DNA from: Endozoicomonas sp. ISHI1
Lineage (GTDB): Bacteria > Pseudomonadota > Gammaproteobacteria > Pseudomonadales > Endozoicomonadaceae
Length of the DNA: 64,000 nt
Reading direction: 5' to 3'
Assembly (NCBI RefSeq): GCF_024606225.1
Contig: NZ_JAGRPU010000002.1
Span: 1 to 64,000, forward strand
Shown: in pieces, positions 17,381 to 26,400 of the stretch
Numbering within the stretch: the stretch's first letter is position 1
How the letters are laid out: each line of letters opens with the position of its first letter
Translations under genes and position numbers: made by a program
The notes under the pieces: generated by a model
Told to the model about the DNA's origin: nothing
Databases searched by the model: none
What the model saw: only the letters and a program-made list of their open reading frames with translations

Positions 17381-17582
17381 GTTAACGCCCTGTACACACG
17401 CTGTGGGAGCTGGCAAAAGGCAGTAATCGCGATTATAAAGTAGCCTCACCAGCTTCCATATATCTGGCTGCATACCTTATCAGACATTCTGTGATATGAA
17501 CGCTCCCTTCGCAAAAAGTTTTATGAAACACAACCGTATGCTTAGGAGAGTTCAAAAAACCTCCCGGATTAAAGCAACTGTT
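17381..17582. other. Region between OTU paralogue 1 and the IS4 element
   Basis: Contains the 3' flank of paralogue 1 and, from about 17445, a block that recurs before paralogue 4: CCAGCTTCCATATATCTGGC here against CCGGCTTCCAAATCTTAGCC at 28622. The block leads into the interrupted small ORF at 17496. No strong terminator is seen. Confidence 0.45.
17573..17582. repeat. Target site duplication of the IS4 element, left copy
   Basis: AGCAACTGTT, repeated at 19014-19023 directly outside the right terminal repeat. Duplications of about 10-12 bp are usual for IS4-family elements. Confidence 0.85.
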
Positions 17583-19013
17583 CTTAGGGTAGACATTAAG
17601 CCCCACCCACAGCACAAAGACCTAATCTTGTACGCCCTGAACAACCATCTCGTGCAGGGTGTTCACGTTTCGCATTATCTGCCCAGAAGTTGAGCAGCTT
17701 CCTTGTATGTGAGAGTAGGGACTTTCCTGCATTCATAAGGGATAAAATGACATTACCAAACAGCCGGGTTCCACTTTTCATCGCCTTATGCGTCGAGATT
17801 TCTTCAATGGCTCCACTTTCATAGAGGTTCGCCTGCGCAGCATGGGCAAGATACCTTTTCAACGTCACAACCACGAAGGACATCAGAATCAGGCTAAACA
17901 CCAGTGTCGCTGATTTAGTGTTAAAACGATGCCACCCTGAATAGGACTTGATCTCTTTGAAGATAAGCTCTATTTGCCATCGTAGACGATAGGCCTGAAG
18001 TACTTCACTCAGGGTGAACTCAACCCGGTTAAGGTTGGTTACAACGAATACCCATTTCAGTTTCCTGTCATTCCAGCGGACAACCAAACGATATGGCCAG
18101 GCTTTGAATCCTGGCCATTCTACATCAAGGTCGAGGCATTGATCTTTAGGGAAGCCAGACAACACTTCCTTAAGTTTTTTCCCTTTGTAGCGATTGAGAT
18201 TTTTGCCATCCTCCCGTACTGCGCTGAGTATTGTCGGGTTGATACTCTGAGGCGCCTTGCAGATAAAAGAACCCTCCCGGTCATCAATGGCAGCAAAGGA
18301 TTCCAACTCAAAATAACCGGCATCGATCAGCATCAGGATATTGGCCATGGAGGTTGGCAGTGGTGGCAGACAGTCTCTTTCTGAACGGGTATCTTCAGTG
18401 AGCTGCACGCGCACCAGATTGTTGGTAAGAAGATCCATTGTCGTACGCAGTTCGACAGCAGCAGGACTGACCGTTGAGAACCTGCCGGGAAATGCTTCCT
18501 TCAGGGCATCGTAGACAGCTTGCGATGAGCCGTCATGAATCAGAATGTGCTCAAACTCTGAAAATGGACTGTCCTCATCAAACGCCATGACTTTGCGGGA
18601 AAAGACCTCCAGACACTGCACCCATAGCCAGAGGACAAGAGCAGGCATCGCGTCTTTTTTAGCTTGATTTGCCCAGGAACGATAGGAGACATTCAGACCC
18701 GTCAACTCATTAAAGTTACGGTGGAGATCGGCTTGAGTATCGCAGTTTCCATCACCAGCGAGGGCATCAATCAGTGAAAGGATAAAGTCCAAGGGGCGGA
18801 TATCTCGCTGTCGTATAGTAAAACCAAGCTGTTCCGCCATGCTGATGAGTTCAGACCGGTCGAAACACGTCAGCAGTTTTTTTCAACTAGTCTACTATTT
18901 GCAGTACTCATCTTGTTCAGCCTTGATACTTTTCGCGAAGCTTTATTTTGGCTGTTCAAGGTGAGTTCTGCCGCTGGAAATGAAGCTTTTTTGAGCTTAA
19001 TGTCTACCCTAAG
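17583..19013 (-). mobile_element. Complete IS4-family insertion sequence, 1431 bp
   Basis: The terminal inverted repeats are CTTAGGGTAGACATTAAGC at 17583 and its exact complement ending at 19013 (19 bp perfect). They are flanked by 10-bp direct repeats AGCAACTGTT. The element contains one transposase gene whose stop lies 13 bp inside the left end. Intact ends, duplication and open transposase suggest a recent insertion. Confidence 0.9.
17596..18840 (-). CDS. IS4-family DDE transposase
   Basis: 414 residues. The DDE catalytic core is visible: first Asp in ILIHDGSSQAVYDAL, second Asp in ILMLIDAGYFE, and the Glu within YRLRWQIELIFKEIKSYSGW, which matches the Y-x2-R-x3-E-x6-K signature of the IS4 family. 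The N-terminus (RDIRPLDFILSLIDAL) is also typical. The frame is uninterrupted over the length expected for the family, so the enzyme may be active. Confidence 0.9.
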   Translation of the reverse strand: MAEQLGFTIRQRDIRPLDFILSLIDALAGDGNCDTQADLHRNFNELTGLNVSYRSWANQAKKDAMPALVLWLWVQCLEVFSRKVMAFDEDSPFSEFEHILIHDGSSQAVYDALKEAFPGRFSTVSPAAVELRTTMDLLTNNLVRVQLTEDTRSERDCLPPLPTSMANILMLIDAGYFELESFAAIDDREGSFICKAPQSINPTILSAVREDGKNLNRYKGKKLKEVLSGFPKDQCLDLDVEWPGFKAWPYRLVVRWNDRKLKWVFVVTNLNRVEFTLSEVLQAYRLRWQIELIFKEIKSYSGWHRFNTKSATLVFSLILMSFVVVTLKRYLAHAAQANLYESGAIEEISTHKAMKSGTRLFGNVILSLMNAGKSLLSHTRKLLNFWADNAKREHPARDGCSGRTRLGLCAVGGA

Positions 19014-19023
19014 AGCAACTGTT
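19014..19023. repeat. Target site duplication of the IS4 element, right copy
   Basis: AGCAACTGTT, identical to 17573-17582. Confidence 0.85.
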
Positions 19024-19193
19024 AATCGTCGTGTAACCTATGGGGGGTTATTCACTCAGACTTCAGTACCAGTCATTGGAAAGCAGATATTTTTAAAGCA
19101 GACTATGATTGACTAGCAACAGTGATGAGTAAAGGTAATCAGACATCGGCATTCAATCCAGACACTTTTGAGATATCATAAGGGTTGTCAATT
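19024..19193 (+). repeat. Leader module of OTU paralogue 2
   Basis: Shares with the leaders of the other copies TTAATCGTCGTGTAACCTAT (starting within the duplication, at 19022), CAGTACCAG, AAGCAGAT, CATTCAATC, and GATATCATAAGG just before the start. The similarity continues up to the ribosome binding site, so promoter and leader were duplicated together with the genes. Confidence 0.6.
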
Positions 19194-22100
19194 ATGATTA
19201 TGACTGCGTTATCTAAATCAAATAAAAGCTTCATTCATCTTATCATTTTATCCTTAACAATGATGTCAGGGTGTGCTTTTGCACTGAACGAAAGACAAAA
19301 AAGCATACTAAAACAACTCACTCTTCAAGAGTATGAAGAACTTGACCGAGAACTTAAAGAAAAAGATTTATACAGAAAAGCTAAAGCTTACATTAATTCA
19401 GTTATGATAAACATTAATAGAAGAAAAAGAATCAAATTTTTCAAAAACAAAAGTAAGGAAATAGCTGAAAAAATCATTACTAAGCCCAGTGATAATACTA
19501 CCGAGCCTGCTATACCTTACACTGTATCAAGAACGTTTAATCTTGTTCAGGCAATGATTCATTATGGTAAATTAGAACCTAACGATCTCGAGGATACAGC
19601 TCATAAAATGTTCTCTAAAAACAATAGAGCAGTCACCGTCGTTACGAACTATGCAAATAGGTTATTATTAGAAAATTCTGTTCAGGTAGCCACTGACGAT
19701 ACAGATCATGTGAAACTTTTTTATGAAGATCGGTATACTCAAGAAACAGGAACACGTATTATTAAGGCACCAAGAAACGAAGACTTTAATTTTGAATTAA
19801 GAAATAGATATAACAGACTTTTTTTTCCACATCGGGAAGTGCACCTGATACGCAATGGAAATGTTTTTTTAACCGATGTAAATATAATTCGGAAAGAAAA
19901 TTTAAATAATGGTGATAAAATAATTTATCCCAATAAATTAACATATGCTCCAGCATCACCCACGAGAAACTCAGCATCTAAAGCCAGAGAGATTTATATG
20001 GCAGTTGGGAAACTTCAAGCTTTTCTTGATAAGAAATATCCAGATAAATTTAAATTGACCATCAATGACAATAATATGTTTTTAGTATCTCTCGATTTTG
20101 TAGCACCCTACGGCTGGTGGAAAGATGCATTTTTTAGAATAGAGTTTAATTTTGACAATATTGGCAACGAAGGACCTGAAATTGATATTAAAAATTCACC
20201 AAAGGTAGCCAACCTTTGTTATTCAGGTGCGCTTTGCCTGATTCAGAGTTATAAACATTCTAAAAGATTCATTTACAGATTTAACAAAGTATTTTCGTAT
20301 AAGCAAAGTTCCATGCACTACGGATCTCAAAATTTTTCTGTAGAAGAGCAGATTTTGAATATTATCAATTATATGGCCGCTGACTTTGATATAAGATCAA
20401 GAGGCATTATTTTATTTAACTTCGACTCCACCCCACAGGAAGTGATTACAAAAGAAATAATCAGAGTAAATACTCAGGCACAAAAAGTTAACACCTCCCT
20501 TTATGTAGAATCTGATCATGACAAAATAAAAGAAAGTGTGCATAAAAGAATAAAAGATGGAGAAGACCCAGATTTTGATTATTTGGTAATTGATGATGAG
20601 TTTTATGAAGAATTCGGGAATGCAGGAAATTCAAAATCAATAAGTACTGATATTTTTATTCCTGTCGAAATGTATCGTGAAACTGAAATTGTAAAATTTG
20701 ACCTTACATCGATTAAAGCTTTTTCTGATTTAATATATGAGGCCAGGAGGAAGTCAGGATTTAGAATACCAAATAATATCGAACCCGTTGTTTATTATAA
20801 CAATGAAAAGATAGATAGACATAATTTTCAACAGGCTTTGAAAGACATAAGAAAAGAAAATATAAAAGAGAAGAGAAAAGAAAAGAACAAAATGAATAAA
20901 AATCATAACATTCTGACGATGATTATTAAAGTACCTGGTTATGAAAGGCGAGCTTTTAAAGATGCAGCAGCTAATTCAGTTACCTATTATGTTCCAGATA
21001 ATTCACGTCGTATGTTATATAACGAAACAGTTAACGAAAGCGAGGTAGCCAAACCAATAAAATGGGAAATACATTTAGTTGAAGAAATTAAAATAGCAAA
21101 AGCTAATAATATGCTTTACCAATACAAGCTTATTTTGCCGTTTGAAACACAAAAAACAACAGAACGCTATAGAGGGGGGGCTCAGTATGGTAGTTACGCC
21201 AATATCTGGATACCCTCTGTTAGAGACAACATGTCAGACGTGGAAAAAAAATTCGCTTTGATGTCAATGTATGACTTATCAAAAAGTAAATTAAGAGTTT
21301 CTTACCATCTAAAAAAAGCCGCCGCCACAAACCTGGGCAACAACATTATTACCAAAGCATTATTAACGCGGCAGTACGACAAATGGCTGCCAACTCAGGA
21401 TTATTTGGATTTTTTACTACAAAGAGTTGAAATATCACTCCTTATAAATCGTGAAGATTATTCAATTGCCAAAGAAAATAATGTTATTTTTGAAAATATC
21501 ATTGATGGAAATATTGACGAGAATATTATCACGGATTTGACATTTTTTATTGGACACTTGGCTCCAAGTCTGAGATATGTGTCCAGTATGAACGCCCCAG
21601 ACAAGGCAGGAATTATTTATCGTATTGTTATAAATTATCTCATAGAAATATGTGTCAGGACTCTTCTAGATAATGAATTTGATGCCAGTACTGGAATAGT
21701 CGAAAAACTTATAGATAAACCGGGGCAATTTACTCTTGAGGATATCTATGCTGCAAACATAAAAGATATTTCTGTAGCTTTTAATCTATTACAAGTTACT
21801 GATTTCCTTTTTACAAAAATTATTTTTAATGTTCTTAATACGAAGGATTTAGACCTTACTGTTTATGACCATGAATTAGAAAGTCTCCAGATTAATATCA
21901 ATAGTATGCGTAAAATTGTTGATAATAAGAAAAATCTAATTCCACTATTTTTGAATCATTTATTTCCTGTCGCCAGACTATACTCTGACGAACTGGATTT
22001 CGCAAGTAATGAATTTTCAAATAAGTTTACGTTAAATGTTTTAAAAAAATATGAAAGTCGAACAAAAAATAAAGATGTAAAAGCTTCACTACACACTTTT

Positions 22101-23273
22101 CTAAAAATCACAGAACAAAATTATGACTTTTTCAGTAAAGAAAAAACGGACAAATTAATCTCTTTATTCAGGCAAAACACTCCGGAGCTTCTAGTTGATG
22201 TTCCGAGTGGACAAGGTGGCTTCCGACAAACCTGTTGCCACTGTCGTGAAATTTATGAAACTAAAACCCCCATAAGAGGAAAAGGATGCAAGACAAACAA
22301 AAAAACTGGTAAACCAAAAGAAATAAGAGTAAGGCCTTTTCACAAGAAATGTATGGAAAAAGACAGATGCATCAAGAAACAAGCAAATCAATTATACAAA
22401 GAGATGGAAAAGGGATACCCCAAAAAACAGTTGCGTGGACCCGATTATCACTATAATCCTGTCCCCGATGGTTTTGAGTTGATAAGGGTTAATGGTGATG
22501 GTAATTGCATGTACTCGTCTATTGCAGAGATATTCAACCGGAATGGTCGGTCAGGACAAGCAGACGTATGGAACCAACAAACAATAAGGCAGATTATGGA
22601 TTATAACCTCCGCCAGATTTATTCCACTATTCAGAATCATCCTGATAAGAAAAAAATGATGCAACAGCTTCAACTTCTATTGGGGATCGATGCTGACATG
22701 ATTCCAGCCGTTCTCGATAACAATGTCATTACCGATTCAGCTTCTTTCGCTGAGTCAGAGTTAGCCAAATTACAACAATTTGGCGATGCCCAGCTTATTA
22801 CATTGTTAGTTCCGACACAGGGTGTGTGGTTCCCTGTGATTACACAAGGCGACTACGGGCCTAATCACGAGATTTATGACCTTAATCGCTGGGTAAATAT
22901 TTCTCCCAACCTGTTGACTATTCTGCTACAAAACAAAAATTATACCTTTCCTGATCTCTCTGAAAGTCAAAGAGCAACACTTTTAGAATTGTTGTTAAAC
23001 CAAAAGTTCGATCAAGCTGCGCTCTTGGTCTCAAGACTTACAATTGCCCCTCATCACGCTTCAGCTTATCTTATTCACTACCCCAGTTCAGCGGCTCTCC
23101 TGGAACACTTTGATGCAGCAGTACGCCCTGCAACACCCCAAAATACAGAGGCTGATTCTTCAGTTTCAACCAATAACACTGACCGTGAGACTTTACAGGA
23201 TCGCAATCCCTTATCATTAATGATTCAAACCGCGGCTGGAGCGCTGCTTATCACCACAGACAATACTATGTAA
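19194..23273 (+). CDS. Exported OTU-like cysteine protease, array paralogue 2
   Basis: 1359 residues from the ATG at 19194 (AAGGG upstream; the frame also opens at a TTG at 19185). Signal peptide FIHLIILSLTMMSGCAFA. The same segment order as paralogue 1: UBC-like block (NNMFLVSLDFVAPYGWWKD, AFFRIEFNF, QNFSVEEQILNIINYM), ubiquitin-like block (DIFIPVEM, EARRKSGFRIP, PVVYYNNEKIDRHNF), CxxC...HxxC (CCHC ... FHKKC), and OTU motif DGNC with Cys1105. This copy lacks a Cys just upstream of the SMHYG segment, where paralogues 1, 3 and 4 have one, so any E2-like catalytic Cys is not conserved. The C-terminal tail is NPLSLMIQT. Confidence 0.7.
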   Translation: MIMTALSKSNKSFIHLIILSLTMMSGCAFALNERQKSILKQLTLQEYEELDRELKEKDLYRKAKAYINSVMININRRKRIKFFKNKSKEIAEKIITKPSDNTTEPAIPYTVSRTFNLVQAMIHYGKLEPNDLEDTAHKMFSKNNRAVTVVTNYANRLLLENSVQVATDDTDHVKLFYEDRYTQETGTRIIKAPRNEDFNFELRNRYNRLFFPHREVHLIRNGNVFLTDVNIIRKENLNNGDKIIYPNKLTYAPASPTRNSASKAREIYMAVGKLQAFLDKKYPDKFKLTINDNNMFLVSLDFVAPYGWWKDAFFRIEFNFDNIGNEGPEIDIKNSPKVANLCYSGALCLIQSYKHSKRFIYRFNKVFSYKQSSMHYGSQNFSVEEQILNIINYMAADFDIRSRGIILFNFDSTPQEVITKEIIRVNTQAQKVNTSLYVESDHDKIKESVHKRIKDGEDPDFDYLVIDDEFYEEFGNAGNSKSISTDIFIPVEMYRETEIVKFDLTSIKAFSDLIYEARRKSGFRIPNNIEPVVYYNNEKIDRHNFQQALKDIRKENIKEKRKEKNKMNKNHNILTMIIKVPGYERRAFKDAAANSVTYYVPDNSRRMLYNETVNESEVAKPIKWEIHLVEEIKIAKANNMLYQYKLILPFETQKTTERYRGGAQYGSYANIWIPSVRDNMSDVEKKFALMSMYDLSKSKLRVSYHLKKAAATNLGNNIITKALLTRQYDKWLPTQDYLDFLLQRVEISLLINREDYSIAKENNVIFENIIDGNIDENIITDLTFFIGHLAPSLRYVSSMNAPDKAGIIYRIVINYLIEICVRTLLDNEFDASTGIVEKLIDKPGQFTLEDIYAANIKDISVAFNLLQVTDFLFTKIIFNVLNTKDLDLTVYDHELESLQININSMRKIVDNKKNLIPLFLNHLFPVARLYSDELDFASNEFSNKFTLNVLKKYESRTKNKDVKASLHTFLKITEQNYDFFSKEKTDKLISLFRQNTPELLVDVPSGQGGFRQTCCHCREIYETKTPIRGKGCKTNKKTGKPKEIRVRPFHKKCMEKDRCIKKQANQLYKEMEKGYPKKQLRGPDYHYNPVPDGFELIRVNGDGNCMYSSIAEIFNRNGRSGQADVWNQQTIRQIMDYNLRQIYSTIQNHPDKKKMMQQLQLLLGIDADMIPAVLDNNVITDSASFAESELAKLQQFGDAQLITLLVPTQGVWFPVITQGDYGPNHEIYDLNRWVNISPNLLTILLQNKNYTFPDLSESQRATLLELLLNQKFDQAALLVSRLTIAPHHASAYLIHYPSSAALLEHFDAAVRPATPQNTEADSSVSTNNTDRETLQDRNPLSLMIQTAAGALLITTDNTM

Positions 23274-23283
23274 GTTAATATTT

Positions 23284-23492
23284 CAGGGAATTCAAAAGGC
23301 GACCCAAGTTAAGGCAACAGTTAATCGTCGTGTAACCTATGAGGCCTTATTAACTTAAACATCAGTACCAGCAATTGGGAGGCGGTTTTTTTTAAAACAA
23401 ACTATTATTGATTGGCTACTGCGATGAGTAAGGCTGCTCAACCAGCGGCGTTCAATTCAGAAGCTTTTAAGATATCATAAGGATTCCCAAGT
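23284..23492 (+). repeat. Leader module of OTU paralogue 3 with a headless small-ORF copy
   Basis: 23284-23358 reads QGIQKATQVKATVNRRVTYE and then ALLT-stop in frame, a copy of the repeated small ORF without a start codon. It is followed by the shared leader (CATCAGTACCAGCAATTGG, GATATCATAAGGATTCCC) up to the start of paralogue 3. Confidence 0.55.
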
Positions 23493-26400
23493 ATGATTCT
23501 TACTGTTTTATCTAAATCAAATAAAAAATTCATTTATTTTATCATTTTATTAATAACCCTGATATCAGACAGTGTTCTTGCACTGAACGAAACTCAAAAA
23601 AGCATACTAAAACAGCTCACCATTCAAGAATATGAAGAACTTGATCGAGAGCTTAAAGAAAAAGATTTATATGTACAAGCTCAATTTTACGTTAACAAAG
23701 TGATGTCAAACATAAATAGAAGAAAAAGAAATAATTTTTTTATAAGAAAAAACAGGGAAATAGCTGAAAAAATGGCTGTTAAGGCTAACGACAATACTAG
23801 CAAGTTCGGTATACCTTACAGCCTACTCAGGACGTTTAATCTTGTTCAGGCAATGATTCACTATGGTAAAGTGGAATCTACCGAGCAAACACAATTAACA
23901 AATGAAGATCAGGTTACGCATAAAAAAAATAGGGCAGCCATTGTTGTTGAAAGCTATGTAGATAGATTATTATCGGAAAAAGCTAAGCAAAAGACCACAA
24001 TGGATACGGTGCTGGTACATGTGTTTTTTGAAGATCGAAATTTCGCTAAAAAAATAACGCGTGTTATTACGACAGAAAAAAATAAAGACTTTAATTGTCA
24101 ATCAATATGTTCATTCGACCACCCACATTATGTACTATACCAGCGACGCCCTCCTGCTCACCATTCACTACACCTGCTACGCAACGGAGAATATATTTTG
24201 ACCCATGTCAATATAATTCGACAAGGAAACTTAAAGGATGGAGATAAAATAATCTATCCTAACTCTTTTAAAAAATTCAAACCTAACCCATTATCACCCA
24301 AGAGAAATTCCGCATCCAAAGCCAGAGAGATTTATATTGCTGTCGATAGACTTCAAACTTTTCTTAATAAGAGGTATCCAGATAAATTTAGATTCAGTAT
24401 CGATGAAAAAAATATGCTTAAGGTATCCCTGGATTTCGTAGCTCCCTATGGTTGGTGGAAAGATGCATTTTTTAGAATAGATTATCTTTTTGACAATATT
24501 GGCAACGAAGGACCAGACACTTATGTTATATCTGGACCAAGAGTATCCAATGTTCCCGGTATACGTCTTTGCATTGAGGAGACCCATAAAAATTCTCAAA
24601 GACTCAGTGACGGCCCTCCCATAATGAATGGCGTCTTAAACAAACGTTGGTGGTTTGATTGCCCAGGACGTGTACGCTATGGATCGGAAAATTTTTCTGT
24701 GGAAGAGCAGATATTAAATACTATCAATTTTCTGACTGCTGACTCCAATATAAGATCAGAAGGTATTCTTTCACGTAATGAATATGGAGAAAGCCCTCAG
24801 GATCTGATTACAAAAGAAATAATAAAAGTCAATACTCGAGCAATAGAAAATGACAATTCTGTTTATGTAGAAACCGATCATAATAAGATAAAAACAAGTG
24901 TGAATAAAAGAGTAAAAGCTGGAGAAGATCCAACTTTCGATTATTTGGTTATGGATGTTGAGTACGATAATATAGAAAAGATAAAATCAATAAGGACTGA
25001 TATTTTTATTCCAGCCGAAATGCATGGTGAAGCTGAAATTGTAGAATTTGATTCTACTTCGATTAAAAATCTTGATGATCTGATCTATGAGGCCAGGAAT
25101 AAGTCGGGATTTAAAATAGCAAAAAATGTACAACCCGTTGTTTATTATAACAATGAAAAACTGGATGAGAATAATTTCAAAAAGGTTTTATATGACATAG
25201 AAAAGACAAATACAAAAAATAAGAAAGAAGAGAAAGGCAAGATAATAAATAAAAAACATAACATCCTGTCGATGATAGTTAAAGTTCCTGATTATGAAAG
25301 GCTAGCGTTTGAGCATGCTATAGCTCATTCAGTTAGCTATTATGTTCCAGAAAATCCGCGTCACTGGGCGTATAACGAGATGCATAACGTAACCGGGGTA
25401 CGCAAGCCCATAAAATGGGAGATACATTTAGCTAAAAAAAAGAAAATAGCAAAAGCTAATAATATGCTCTATCAATACAAACTTCTTTTACCTTTAGAAA
25501 TGCAAAAGACAACAGAGCGCTATAGGGATGGAGCTCAGCATGGAAGTTTCGCCAATGTCTGGATACCTACTGTTAGAGATGGTATGTCAGACGTTGAAAA
25601 AAAATTCGCCTTAATGTCAATGTATGACTTATCAAGAAGAAAATTCAAAATTCCAAACAACCTTAAAAAAGCGCACGTTTTAAATCTTGGTAACAATATT
25701 ATAATCAAATCACTATTAAAGACACAGGACCATGATTTGTTGTCAAACCATAGCCATTTGGAACTTTTGCTGCAAAGAGTTCAGATGTCTCTCCTTATAA
25801 GTCATGAAGATTATTCAATTGAAAAGGAAAATAATGTTTTTTTTGAAAGTGTCATCTGTGGAAATATTGATGAGAATATTATCAAGGATTTGGGCTTTTT
25901 TATTGGACACCTGGCTCCAAGCCTGAGATACGTATCCAGTTTTAATGCTCCAGATAAGGTAGAAGTTATTTATCGTATTGTTTTAAACTATCTCATTGAA
26001 GTATGTGTAAGGACTCTGACTGATAACGAATTTGACGCAAGTTCTGGAATAGTTAAAAAACTTATAGAAAGACCGGATCAATTTACCCTGAAGGATATTC
26101 ACACTTCCATCAAATCCAGCATTGCTGTAGCTTTTAATGGATTATTTATTGCTGATTTACTTTTTACAAAAATCCTTTTCAATCCTTTTAATAATAAAGC
26201 TTTAGATCTTTCTTTTTATGAGAATGAGTTAGAAAGTCTTCAGCTTAGTATCAAGAGCATGCGTAAAATTTTTGATGGTGAGAAAAATCTTATTCCACTA
26301 CTTTTGAGTCACTTGTTACCTGCCGCGAGGCATTACTCCAATAATCTTGATTTCAAAACTAACATTTTTTCAAATAAGTTTACCTCAAAAGTTTTGCAAA

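Larger units (their letters stand above)
17496..19116 (+). pseudogene. Repeated small ORF interrupted by the IS4-family element
   Basis: If the IS (17583-19013) and one copy of its 10-bp target duplication are removed, 17496-17582 joins 19024-19116 into one open frame of 59 residues. It begins MNAPFAKSFMKHNRMLRRVQ and includes VNRRVTYGGLFTQTS. The ORF at 28668 has the same layout (FMEHNGLLQRIDK, NRRVTHVALFT). The frame running uninterrupted across the excised insertion suggests it was coding-like before the insertion. Function is unknown. Confidence 0.5.
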
